Source: Actinoplanes flavus (lineage in GTDB: Bacteria; Actinomycetota; Actinomycetes; Mycobacteriales; Micromonosporaceae). Taken from it: a stretch of 64,000 nt of DNA. Each line of letters begins with the position of its first letter. The stretch's first letter is position 1. Positions 32,736 through 40,526 of this stretch are shown here, in pieces. The notes under the pieces are model-generated. The model saw only the letters and a program-made list of their open reading frames with translations. It made no database searches and had not been told where the DNA came from. The stretch covers positions 124,001 to 188,000 of the forward strand of contig NZ_JAGFNS010000013.1 of the NCBI RefSeq assembly GCF_017592555.1. Direction: 5' to 3'. Both the position numbers and the translations under genes were made by a program.

Positions 32736-34127
32736 ATGAAAAGCGTTGCGGCCGGCGTCGCCGCCAGTCACCCGGCGACCGCACGCACGGGGGTCCGGAT
32801 TCTGCAGGCCGGAGGGTCGGCCGCCGACGCGGCGGTGGGTGCCGTCCTGGCCTGCTGTGTCGCCGAAACGGTCTACACCGGGCTCGGCGGCGGGGGGTTC
32901 GCCACCTATTTCGAGGCGAGCACCGGCACGGTCACCTGCCTCGACTTCTTCGTCGCGGTGCCCGGCCTGGACGGCGACCGGAAGCCAGAGGCGATGGTGG
33001 CGGTCGACGTGTTCTTCGGTGGGCTGCCACAGATCTACTCGATCGGCGGGGCGAGCGTGGCGGTGCCCGGGATTCCGGCCGGGCTCGGCGAGGTGCACCG
33101 GCGCTGGGGCCGGTTGCCGTGGCAGGAGGTGGTGGCGCCGGCCGCGGGGCTGGCGCGGACCGGGGTGCTGCTGCCCGCCGCGCACGCGCGCACGCTGGAG
33201 TCGTGTGCGCCGGCGCTGGCGTACGGGGAGGGGGCGGCGCTCTACCAGCCGGGTGGACGGCTGCTCCAGGGCGACGAACTGCTCTTCCACCCGGGGCTGG
33301 CGACCGCCATGGACGCCCTCGCCAGTGACGGGCCGGAGGTGTTCTACACCGGGGCGTACGCCGACGTGCTGGTGGAGACGGTCCGGGCGGCCGGCGGCAC
33401 GATCGGGCCGGCCGACCTGGCCGAGTACCGGGTGTACGAGACGCCGGTGGACCACGCCACGATGGCCGGGTACCGGGTCCACGCCCGGCACGACCTGAAC
33501 CGGACGGTCGACACGATCGGGGCGCTGCCGGATGACCTGTCCCGCCCGGGACGGGCTCCGGGGGTGGCGTCCGCGCTGCTCAACCGGGGTAAGCAGCGGC
33601 TCGGCGACACCACCAACGTGTCGGTCGTGGACCCCGAGGGGAACGCCTGCGTCATCACCACGACCCTGGGCCTCGGCGCCGGGGTGTGGCTGCCCGGGCT
33701 CGGCATCAACCTCAACTCGATGCTCGGGGAGGGTGAGCTGCTCACCGACGATCTGGTGCCGGGGCGGCGGATGTCGTCGTACATGTGCCCGCTCGTGGTG
33801 ATCGCCCCGGACGGTGGGCTGGCCGTGGCGGCGGGGTCGGCCGGGGCCTCGCGGATCCGTACCGCCCTGGTCGACACGCTGCTCGGGGTGCTGGTCGACG
33901 GGCTGAGCGTGCCGGAGGCGATCGCCCGGCCGCGTTTTCACGTCGTCGAGGACACCGTGCACGCCGAAGCCGGCTGCCCGCCCGCGGAAATCGCGGCGCT
34001 GGCGGACGCCGGCTGGCAGATCGTCGAGTGGCCGGAGATCAACCACTACTTCGGCGGGGTGACGGCGGTGGGCCGGGCCGGGGCGGCCGGCGATCCACGC
34101 CGCGGCGGAGTGGGCCTACTGCTCTGA
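32736..34127 (+). CDS. ggt: Gamma-glutamyltransferase (short, without signal peptide)
   Basis: A 463-residue Ntn-hydrolase. GGSAADAAVGAVL near the start and the autoprocessing site DTTNVSVVDPEGN match the family; cleavage before Thr292 would create the nucleophile. LGINLNSML and later RPRFHVVEDTVHAE also match. It is shorter than the usual 550-580 residues and begins directly at the mature-domain part, so it is probably cytosolic; the usual TTH is TTN here. Divergent from the MFS gene by 48 bases. Substrate may not be glutathione. Confidence 0.88.
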   Translation: MKSVAAGVAASHPATARTGVRILQAGGSAADAAVGAVLACCVAETVYTGLGGGGFATYFEASTGTVTCLDFFVAVPGLDGDRKPEAMVAVDVFFGGLPQIYSIGGASVAVPGIPAGLGEVHRRWGRLPWQEVVAPAAGLARTGVLLPAAHARTLESCAPALAYGEGAALYQPGGRLLQGDELLFHPGLATAMDALASDGPEVFYTGAYADVLVETVRAAGGTIGPADLAEYRVYETPVDHATMAGYRVHARHDLNRTVDTIGALPDDLSRPGRAPGVASALLNRGKQRLGDTTNVSVVDPEGNACVITTTLGLGAGVWLPGLGINLNSMLGEGELLTDDLVPGRRMSSYMCPLVVIAPDGGLAVAAGSAGASRIRTALVDTLLGVLVDGLSVPEAIARPRFHVVEDTVHAEAGCPPAEIAALADAGWQIVEWPEINHYFGGVTAVGRAGAAGDPRRGGVGLLL

Positions 34128-34135
34128 CGCGCATC

Positions 34136-34226
34136 GCGGCGTCCGGGCCGCGTCGACGGGACGACCGCGCGGGACACGCGGCAGAGCGGCGTCCGGGCCG
34201 CGTCGACGGGACGACCGCGCGGGACA
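34136..34226. repeat. Two identical 41-base direct repeats, 50-base period
   Basis: Positions 34136-34176 and 34186-34226 are identical (start GCGGCGTCCGGGCCGCGTCG, end CGCGGGACA). They fill the space between the convergent ggt and oxidoreductase genes. Each copy contains GACGGGACGACC. No gene or terminator hairpin other than the GC-rich arms is apparent. Confidence 0.9.
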
Positions 34227-34252
34227 GGCGGTGGGGCGGAGTCTGGTGGGGG

Positions 34253-35176
34253 TCACATGCGGCGGGCGGCGATGGCGTCGGCGTCGGCGGCGGTTTCGCG
34301 GAGGGCCACCTCGATCGGGGTGGCGGTCAGGCCGAAGGTGCGTTCGGTGAGGGACGAGTCGAGGATGAACGGCGCGTAGAACTGGTAGTCCATCTCGGCG
34401 AGTTCGCGGGCGATCGGGACGGCCAGGCCGGCGGTGCGCATCACGAAGCGCGGCAGCCTGCGGATCTTGATCTTCGGCTGGCCGGTCATCACGGCGTAGC
34501 GGTCGGCCAGCTCGCGGATGGTGATCGCGGCCGGGGACGGCACGTGCCACGCCTTGCCCCACGCCCGCTCGTCGGCGGCCAGCTCGACCAGGGTGCGGGC
34601 CATGTCACCGGTGTAGGTGAAGGTGTGCGGCACGTCGACGTCGGCCGGCGCCCATGCGGTGCGGCCCGCCCTCATGGCCGGGAGCAGGACGGCGGAGAAG
34701 ATGCCCGCCGCGCCCGCGCCGAGGTAGTCGGAGCCGCGGGCCTCGACGGTGCGGACCCCGGAAGCCAGCGCGTCCTGCCACATCCGGCTGCGGATCCGGC
34801 CCTTGCGCCCGGTCGCCGCCGGTGGGGTGCTCTCGGTCATCAGGCCGCCGGGCTGCGGACCGTAGCCATACAGGTTTCCGGTGATGGCGTAGACCGCGCC
34901 GGCCGACTCGGCGGCGGCGATCATCGCGTTGTTCATCGGGAACCATTTGGCGGCCCACTCGGTGTACTTCGGGTTCGCGCAGTTGTAGACGACCGTGGCG
35001 CCGGCGGCCAGCTCGGTGAGGCGGGCCGCGTCCGACGCGTCGGCGGCGGCCCGCTCGATCAGCGGATGCTCCGGACCGCTGCCGCTGCGGGTGACGATCC
35101 GGACGGTCTCGCCGCGCTCGGCCAGCAGGCGGGCGACCGAGGAGCCGATGGGGCCGGAACCGACAACGAGGTGCAT
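34253..35176 (-). CDS. NAD(P)-binding epimerase/reductase-like protein
   Basis: A 307-residue Rossmann protein of the extended SDR/NmrA type. The nucleotide-binding loop is VVGSGPIGSSVARLL at the start, followed by VVYNCANPKYTEW and ITGNLYGYGPQ. A classical YxxxK pair is not obvious. ATG 35176 follows AAAGGAG. It is divergent from a TetR gene across two palindromic operators, so the TetR probably controls it. Substrate unknown. Confidence 0.88.
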   Translation of the reverse strand: MHLVVGSGPIGSSVARLLAERGETVRIVTRSGSGPEHPLIERAAADASDAARLTELAAGATVVYNCANPKYTEWAAKWFPMNNAMIAAAESAGAVYAITGNLYGYGPQPGGLMTESTPPAATGRKGRIRSRMWQDALASGVRTVEARGSDYLGAGAAGIFSAVLLPAMRAGRTAWAPADVDVPHTFTYTGDMARTLVELAADERAWGKAWHVPSPAAITIRELADRYAVMTGQPKIKIRRLPRFVMRTAGLAVPIARELAEMDYQFYAPFILDSSLTERTFGLTATPIEVALRETAADADAIAARRM

Positions 35177-35191
35177 GGCGTTCTCCTTTGC

Positions 35192-35256
35192 GAGCAGTGC
35201 TCTCTGTCGAGAACAACAGTTGCATGAAATTCGATGACATGCAAGAGCACTGCTCT
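35192..35256. promoter_or_regulatory. Two TetR-type palindromic operators
   Basis: The perfect palindrome AGAGCACTGCTCT lies at 35244-35256 and a nearly identical GAGCAGTGCTCT at 35192-35203, in the 101-base divergent gap between the oxidoreductase (start 35176) and TetR (start 35278) genes. Two copies at this position fit autoregulation and control of both genes by the TetR. Confidence 0.75.
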
Positions 35257-35277
35257 CGTTGTGGCACACTGGTCCGC

Positions 35278-35961
35278 ATGAGCGCCGCCAACCTGCGGGC
35301 CCGGGTCCGGGCCGAGATGACCGAAGAGATCAAGTCGGTGGCCCGCCGCCACCTGGCCACCGACGGGGCCAACCTGTCGTTGCGTGCGGTCGCCCGCGAC
35401 CTCGGCATGGCCTCGTCGGCCGTCTATCGGTACTTCGCGAGCCGGGACGACCTGCTCACGGCGCTGATCATCGACGCGTACGACGCGGTCGGCGAGACGG
35501 CCGAACAGGCGGCGGCCGGCGCGGACAATCCGCTGGAGAAATGGCTGGCCGCCGGGCACGCGGCACGGGAGTGGGCGGTGGCCAACCCGCACGAGTGGGC
35601 GCTGATCTACGGCAGCCCGGTGCCGGGATACGCCGCACCCCAGGACACCGTCGTGCCGGCGACCCGGGTGATGCTGCTTCTGGGCAGGACGATCGCGGAG
35701 GCGTACGAAAGCGGGGTGATCGTCGAGCGACCACCGCTGACCGGGCGCTTCGCGGAAGAGCTCGCGCCGATCGCGGCCGCCTACCATCCCGGGGTGCCGC
35801 CGCGCGTCATCGCCGACACCATCGCCGCGTTCTTCCAGATCTGCGGCGCCATCAGCTTCGAGCTGTTCGGCCAGCTGAAGAACTCGATCGAGGAGGACCG
35901 CCGCGGCTTCTTCGACTACCAGCTGCGCGCCGCAGCGACCCTGGCCGGGCTCACGCTGTGA
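35278..35961 (+). CDS. TetR-family regulator
   Basis: A 227-residue TetR protein. The N-terminal helix-turn-helix spans about residues 15-65 (LRAVARDLGMASSAVYRYFA). The C-terminal domain (WLAAGHAAREWAVANPHEWA) matches the TetR_C_25/WHG type. ATG 35278 lies after the second operator; the frame continues upstream but the operators there argue against it. It would repress itself and the divergent oxidoreductase gene. Ligand unknown. Its 3' end is the first unit of a degenerate tandem repeat. Confidence 0.92.
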   Translation: MSAANLRARVRAEMTEEIKSVARRHLATDGANLSLRAVARDLGMASSAVYRYFASRDDLLTALIIDAYDAVGETAEQAAAGADNPLEKWLAAGHAAREWAVANPHEWALIYGSPVPGYAAPQDTVVPATRVMLLLGRTIAEAYESGVIVERPPLTGRFAEELAPIAAAYHPGVPPRVIADTIAAFFQICGAISFELFGQLKNSIEEDRRGFFDYQLRAAATLAGLTL

Positions 35962-36070
35962 AGTGCGCGGATCAGGCCGGGCTCACGCTGCGAAGCGAGG
36001 GATCAGGCCGGGCCAGCTATCCGCGGCGGCTCTGGCCCAGCTCACGCTGTGCAACGGGGATCAGGCCGGG
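35943..36070. repeat. Degenerate 31-32 base tandem repeats copied from the tetR 3' end
   Basis: GGCCGGGCTCACGCTG occurs at 35943-35958 (inside the tetR stop region) and 35975-35990. GATCAGGCCGGG recurs at 36001 and 36059, and GCTCACGCTG at 36040. The units have a period of 31-32 bases, with one interrupted copy (36006-36058). They occupy the 123-base gap before the methyltransferase stop. Confidence 0.8.
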
Positions 36071-36084
36071 TGTCCGCGGCGACG

Positions 36085-36876
36085 CTATGAGGCGTGCAGC
36101 ACGTGGCCGCCCGGCGTCTCCGGCGGCACGTCTGGGCGGCCGAAATAGCGCGCCGCCAGCGCTGCCGGGCCCAGGTCCTCGATCCGCGTGAAACCGCGCC
36201 CGCGCAGGTCAGCGGCGATCTCCGCGGGCTCGAAGTAGTTGAGCCACGGCTCGCCCAGCCGCGCCACCCGCTCGGCGCGTGCCTCCAGATGGGCACGCCG
36301 CTCACCGACCATCCGATCGGGTGACTGCGCGTAGTCGAAGACCACCTCGTGCCCGGCCGTCACGTCCAGCGTCGCGGCGAACCCCTCGGCGGTCAGGTAG
36401 GGCACCACGCCCAGCCAGAGGAAGAAGGCCGGCTCGTCCAGCGGCAGCCGGCCGGCCAGTGACTCCTTCTCGAAATCGACTCCGATGTGACGCACCGTGT
36501 CCGGCACGGCGATGCCCGCCGCGGCCAGCCGTTCCCGTTTCCACTCCTGCGTATCCGGATGATCCACTTCGATCACCGGCAGGCCCGGATGCGGGTTGCG
36601 GTAGGCGAAGGTGTCCAGGCCCGCGCCCAGCACCACCACCTGCCGCACGCCACGATCCACGGCGGCGGCCAGCGCGTCCTCCGCGAACCGGTGCCGGGCC
36701 GCGATGAAAAGCCGCATGCCGCGGCGCGGGGCGTCGGCCAGCAGATCCGCTTCCGCTTCACCCAGCATCGGTACGGCCAGAGCGTCCGCGAAGATCGAAC
36801 CGCCTTCCAGCAGCTGGTGGGCGGCGCGATAGCGGGCCGCGCTCCACGCTGTACGACTCGGCGAACCCGCTTTCAC
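36085..36876 (-). CDS. SAM-dependent methyltransferase (TIGR00027/LCMT-like)
   Basis: A 263-residue methyltransferase of the actinobacterial LCMT-like group. Diagnostic pieces are MRLFIAARHRFAEDALAAAV, VVVLGAGLDTFAYR (SAM-binding loop) and VIEVDHPDTQEWKRERLA. GTG 36876 overlaps the stop of the upstream alkyltransferase-like gene (GTGA), fixing this start. Members are linked to polyketide or unknown substrates. Co-transcription with the ATL gene is likely. Confidence 0.92.
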   Translation of the reverse strand: MKAGSPSRTAWSAARYRAAHQLLEGGSIFADALAVPMLGEAEADLLADAPRRGMRLFIAARHRFAEDALAAAVDRGVRQVVVLGAGLDTFAYRNPHPGLPVIEVDHPDTQEWKRERLAAAGIAVPDTVRHIGVDFEKESLAGRLPLDEPAFFLWLGVVPYLTAEGFAATLDVTAGHEVVFDYAQSPDRMVGERRAHLEARAERVARLGEPWLNYFEPAEIAADLRGRGFTRIEDLGPAALAARYFGRPDVPPETPGGHVLHAS

Positions 36877-37181
36877 AGCGCGGGCATCCAGCCGGCGTCG
36901 GCCATCAGCACCCGGTCGCCGCGCATCGGCACGCCCTCGGCCAGCAGCAGCGCCCTGGCCCGTGCCTCGTGACCGGGTGGGAGCCGGCCGCCGCCGCTGC
37001 ACACCCGGTGCCACGGGACGCCGCCGCCGTGCAGCGCCATGATCCGGCCGACCTGGCGGGGCGAGTTGCGGCCGGACCGGTCGGCCAGGGCCTCGGCGAT
37101 CGCGCCGTACGACATGACCCGCCCCTCGGGGATGCTCTCCACCAGGGTCAGGACCTCTTCGACGTACTCCTGCGGTGTCAT
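36873..37181 (-). CDS. Alkyltransferase-like protein (ATL, MGMT family)
   Basis: A 102-residue DNA-binding protein of the MGMT family. The active-site motif is PWHRV (56-60): tryptophan replaces the catalytic cysteine of PCHRV, so it is an ATL that binds O6-alkylguanine and flags it for nucleotide excision repair rather than removing the alkyl group. RVMSYGAIAEAL (21-32) and the helix SPRQVGRIM are as expected. ATG 37181 (or GTG 37184). It is divergent from proB, with start codons 53 bases apart. Confidence 0.92.
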   Translation of the reverse strand: MTPQEYVEEVLTLVESIPEGRVMSYGAIAEALADRSGRNSPRQVGRIMALHGGGVPWHRVCSGGGRLPPGHEARARALLLAEGVPMRGDRVLMADAGWMPAL

Positions 37182-37234
37182 CACCCGCCACGATATGGGA
37201 TCTGACAACGATCGACACCGGCCTGCCGAGCACA

Positions 37235-38356
37235 ATGGGCCGGGTGCGGGAAGTGGTGACCGGTGCGCGCCGGATCGTGGTGAAGGTGGGGTCGTCCTCG
37301 CTGACCACCGCGGCGGGCGGCATCGACGAGCAACGGGTCGACGCCCTGGTCGACGTGCTGGGCGCGCTGGCGACCGGCGGGCGTGAGGTGGTTCTGGTGT
37401 CCAGCGGCGCGATCGCCGCCGGCCTGGCCCCGCTGCAACTGCGCCGCCGACCGCGTGACCTGGCCACCCAGCAGGCCGCCGCATCGGTCGGTCAGGGTCT
37501 GCTGATCGGGCGGTACACGGCGGGGTTCGCCCGCCACGGGCTGACCGTCGGGCAGGTGCTGCTCACCGTCGACGACGTGACCCGGCGGGCGCACTATCGC
37601 AACGCGTACCGGACGTTGCGCAAACTGCTCGACCTGGGCGCGCTGCCGATCGTCAACGAGAACGACACGGTCGCCACCGAGGAGATCCGGTTCGGCGACA
37701 ACGACCGGCTCGCCGCCCTGGTCGCCGCGCTCGCCCACGCCGACCTGCTGGTGCTTCTCTCCGACGTGGACGCTCTCTACACCGGCAACCCCTCGGATCC
37801 TCAGTCCCGCCGCATCTCCTATGTTGCCGACGAAACCGACTTGTCCGATATCAACATCGCGACGCCGGGTCGATCCGGTGTCGGCACGGGCGGCATGGTC
37901 ACCAAGGTCGAGGCGGCCCGCATCGCCACCGGATTCGGCATCCCGGTGGTCCTGACCGCGGCGCCGATGGCCGGGGCGGCTCTGGCCGGCGAGGAGGTCG
38001 GCACGCTCTTCCAGGCGGCCGGCACACGTCCGGCGGCCCGGCTGTTCTGGCTGGCCCACGCCACCGCGCCGCGCGGCCGCCTGCACCTCGACGAGGGCGC
38101 GGTCGCGGCCGTGGTGGCCCGCCGCAAGTCGCTGCTCCCGGCCGGGATCACGGCGGTCGACGGGTCCTTCGCGGCCGGTGACCCGGTGGATCTGGTGGAT
38201 GCCGGCTCCGGGACGCCGGTGGCGCGCGGGCTGGTCAACTACGACGCCGTCGAGCTTCCGGCGCTGCTGGGCCGGTCCACACCCGAACTGGCCGCGGAAC
38301 TCGGGCCGGGATATGAACGAGAAGTCGTGCACCGGGACGATCTGGTGCTGCTTTAG
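37235..38356 (+). CDS. proB: Glutamate 5-kinase
   Basis: A 373-residue enzyme that phosphorylates glutamate in proline synthesis. The kinase domain shows RIVVKVGSSSL, VLVSSGAIAAG, PIVNENDTVAT and FGDNDRLAALVAAL, and GTGGMVTKVEAARIA. A C-terminal PUA domain starts near residue 285 (RGRLHLDEGAVAAV), as in the long form. ATG 37235 matches the family start; the frame extends further upstream. proA follows 39 bases later. Confidence 0.97.
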   Translation: MGRVREVVTGARRIVVKVGSSSLTTAAGGIDEQRVDALVDVLGALATGGREVVLVSSGAIAAGLAPLQLRRRPRDLATQQAAASVGQGLLIGRYTAGFARHGLTVGQVLLTVDDVTRRAHYRNAYRTLRKLLDLGALPIVNENDTVATEEIRFGDNDRLAALVAALAHADLLVLLSDVDALYTGNPSDPQSRRISYVADETDLSDINIATPGRSGVGTGGMVTKVEAARIATGFGIPVVLTAAPMAGAALAGEEVGTLFQAAGTRPAARLFWLAHATAPRGRLHLDEGAVAAVVARRKSLLPAGITAVDGSFAAGDPVDLVDAGSGTPVARGLVNYDAVELPALLGRSTPELAAELGPGYEREVVHRDDLVLL

Positions 38357-38395
38357 CCGTACCCCTCATCGGGTTTGATCTTCGAAAGGTTTGCC

Positions 38396-39640
38396 ATGAG
38401 CGTGCTGGAGCAGGCGTCCGCGGCCCGGATCGCCTCATTCGACCTGGCCGCGGCCATCCGCGCGGAGAAGGACCGGGCCCTGCTGTCGATGGCCGACCGG
38501 CTGGTCGAGCGGACCGCCGACATCGTGCACGCCAACGGTGTCGACGTGGCGACCGCGCGGGAGAACGGCACCTCGGAGGCGATGATCGACCGGCTGGTGC
38601 TGACGCCGGAGCGGATCGCCGCGATGGCCGACGGCCTGCGCCAGCTCGCCGCCCTGCCGGACCCGATCGGTGACGTGGTGCGCGGCTCGACCCTGGCGAA
38701 CGGTCTGGAGCTGCGGCAGGTCCGGGTGCCGTTCGGCGTGGTCGGCATGATCTACGAGGGCCGGCCGAACGTGACGGCCGACGCGGCCGGCATCTGCCTC
38801 AAGTCCGGCAACGCGGCTCTGCTGCGCGGCTCCGGCTCGGCCTTCTCGTCGAACGCGGCGATCGTCGCGGTGCTGCGCAAGGCGGTCGCCGACGCGGGCC
38901 TGCCGGCCGACACCATCCAGCTGCTCGACGCCACCACCCGCGACTCGGTGAAGGAGCTGATGCGGGCCCGCGGCCTGGTCGACGTGCTGATCCCGCGGGG
39001 CGGCGCCTCGCTGATCAAGACGGTGGTGGAGCAGTCGACGGTGCCGGTGATCGAGACCGGGGTGGGCAACTGCCATGTGTACGTGGACGCCGCCGCCGAC
39101 CTGGAGAAGGCTCTCGCCATCGTGCTCAACTCGAAGGTGCAGCGCTGCTCGGTGTGCAACTCGGCGGAGTCGCTGCTGGTGAACGCGGAGATCGCCGACT
39201 CGTTCCTGCCCCTGGCCCTGGAGGAGCTGGCCGCCGCCGGCGTCACCGTGCACGGCGACCCGCGGGTGGCCGGCTACAGCGACGCGGTGGTCCCGGCCAC
39301 CGACGAGGACTGGGGTACGGAATTCCTGTCCCTGGACATGTCGGTCGCCGTGGTCGACACGCTGGACGACGCACTCGACCACATCCGCCGGTGGGGCACC
39401 GGCCACACCGAGGCCATCGTCAGCGAGTCGGTCGCGGCCACCAGGCGGTTCGTGGCGGGTGTCGACGCGGCCGCCGTGATGGTGAACGCGTCGACCCGGT
39501 TCACCGACGGCGGCGAGTTCGGCTTCGGCGCGGAGATCGGCATCAGCACGCAGAAGCTGCACGCCCGTGGCCCGATGGGCCTGCCGGAGCTGACCTCGAC
39601 GAAGTACATCGTCACCGGCAACGGCCACATCCGGGGCTGA
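38396..39640 (+). CDS. proA: Glutamate-5-semialdehyde dehydrogenase (gamma-glutamyl phosphate reductase)
   Basis: A 414-residue enzyme reducing gamma-glutamyl phosphate with NADPH, the second proline step. VPFGVVGMIYEGRPNVT, GNAALLRGSGSAF and the active-site region SKVQRCSVCNSAES with the catalytic cysteine are conserved; FGFGAEIGISTQKLHARGPM near the end is the family signature. ATG 38396 has GAAAGG upstream. It forms an operon with proB. Confidence 0.97.
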   Translation: MSVLEQASAARIASFDLAAAIRAEKDRALLSMADRLVERTADIVHANGVDVATARENGTSEAMIDRLVLTPERIAAMADGLRQLAALPDPIGDVVRGSTLANGLELRQVRVPFGVVGMIYEGRPNVTADAAGICLKSGNAALLRGSGSAFSSNAAIVAVLRKAVADAGLPADTIQLLDATTRDSVKELMRARGLVDVLIPRGGASLIKTVVEQSTVPVIETGVGNCHVYVDAAADLEKALAIVLNSKVQRCSVCNSAESLLVNAEIADSFLPLALEELAAAGVTVHGDPRVAGYSDAVVPATDEDWGTEFLSLDMSVAVVDTLDDALDHIRRWGTGHTEAIVSESVAATRRFVAGVDAAAVMVNASTRFTDGGEFGFGAEIGISTQKLHARGPMGLPELTSTKYIVTGNGHIRG

Positions 39641-39724
39641 GCTCGGGCCGGCGTCGCCGTTGCTAACTCTCTGTTGCTGCTATGCAACTACTCTCCGCTA
39701 CAACTGCCGCTGATTGACCCTGGG

Positions 39725-39794
39725 AACCGGCGAGCGAACCATGATGTGCATCACGGACATTCGAGTCTTCTGCCGCAAAGTTCGCTAGCCGGTT
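39725..39794 (+). promoter_or_regulatory. Long-range stem in the 715-base leader region before the polysaccharide operon
   Basis: The stretch 39641-40355 has no large gene. AACCGGCGAGCGAAC at 39725-39739 pairs with GTTCGCTAGCCGGTT at 39780-39794, 14 of 15 positions, enclosing a 40-base loop that holds a GATG-TG-CATC mini-hairpin; CCGG-TTCGC-CCGG follows. It could be a structured leader RNA or the proA terminator. I compared it by eye with cyclic-di-GMP and cyclic-di-AMP riboswitches and found no convincing match. Confidence 0.4.
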
Positions 39795-40068
39795 CGCCCG
39801 GAATGTCGCCCTGACAGCGGGGCGTCGATCCACAACCGACGGCGAAATCCCTTTACCGCTCAGGGCTTACACGATCTTCCGCGTCTCTCCACAGTTTCAC
39901 CGGCGGGCGGCGACGCGGTCGCGGCACGCCGAGCGACGGTTACGGCTCGTGATCAACTCACTGCGTCGAGCAAGCATGCCGCGGTAACTCATTGTTGCGC
40001 CGCGAAGGGACCCTCCGGGTACGGTGCGTGGGCAGTCTTAACCGCGTAAGGGCCTGGAAGGAGATGTT

Positions 40069-40194
40069 GTGACGCACTTCGTCACGGATTGTTTCCGCAT
40101 CGCCTCGATCCGGGCCGCGGTCTCACCCCGGTCGGCGTCGGCGAGAGCCAGACCGTACGGCGCGGGCACCCGGTCCGCATTCGTCGCGAACTGA
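40069..40194 (+). CDS. Possible 41-residue leader peptide
   Basis: GTG 40069 follows a strong GGAAGGAGATGTT ribosome-binding site. The frame starts VTHFVTDCFRIASIRAAVSP, is rich in Arg, Ser and Ala, and ends at 40194, 161 bases before the small membrane protein. The ribosome-binding site is the main support; composition does not look like a folded protein. It may be a regulatory leader for the operon. Confidence 0.35.
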   Translation: MTHFVTDCFRIASIRAAVSPRSASARARPYGAGTRSAFVAN

Positions 40195-40355
40195 GAGATC
40201 CCACGCTCCGTTCACCTGCGAGCGACTGTCGACTACGCGGTGATTCGCGTGGGGATTTCGACACCTTCTTCCTTATCAACGTTGGCACTCCGAAATGCGT
40301 CCAGCGCGAATGAGCCGCATATCAGAGGGTCGGCCCGACCCAGCGTCGAAGGATT

Positions 40356-40526
40356 ATGTTCAGCCTATTGAACTTCGGGGCGTCACCGTTTCGCGTCCTC
40401 TTCCTGTTGGTAGTGGTCATCTTCGGATTGACCATTCTTGCGAACATCGTCGCCTTGACGATGAGCCACCTGATCGACCGCCGGACGAAACGACTGATCA
40501 AGCAGTACGGGAGCCACCATGGGTAA
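40356..40526 (+). CDS. 56-residue membrane protein heading the polysaccharide operon
   Basis: ATG 40356 follows GAAGGATT. The product begins MFSLLNFGASPFRVLFLLVV and has one membrane segment (about 13-36), a short hinge and a basic C-terminal tail (DRRTKRLIKQYG). Its 3' end overlaps the next start by eight bases, so it is the first gene of the coupled operon. Small membrane proteins such as PgaD accompany PgaC-type glycosyltransferases; a similar helper role is possible. No homology is claimed. Confidence 0.75.
   Translation: MFSLLNFGASPFRVLFLLVVVIFGLTILANIVALTMSHLIDRRTKRLIKQYGSHHG

Noticed and set aside
39725..39830. Cyclic-di-GMP or cyclic-di-AMP riboswitch before the polysaccharide operon
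   Set aside because: A GCCGCAAAG piece and a CCGG hairpin recall the GEMM motif, but the CAGGGCAAACC half and the proper order are absent by eye. Left as an unclassified structure.
40082..40288. 68-codon minus-strand frame opposite the leader of the polysaccharide operon
   Set aside because: No ribosome-binding site or family; the plus-strand frame at 40069 has a better signal.
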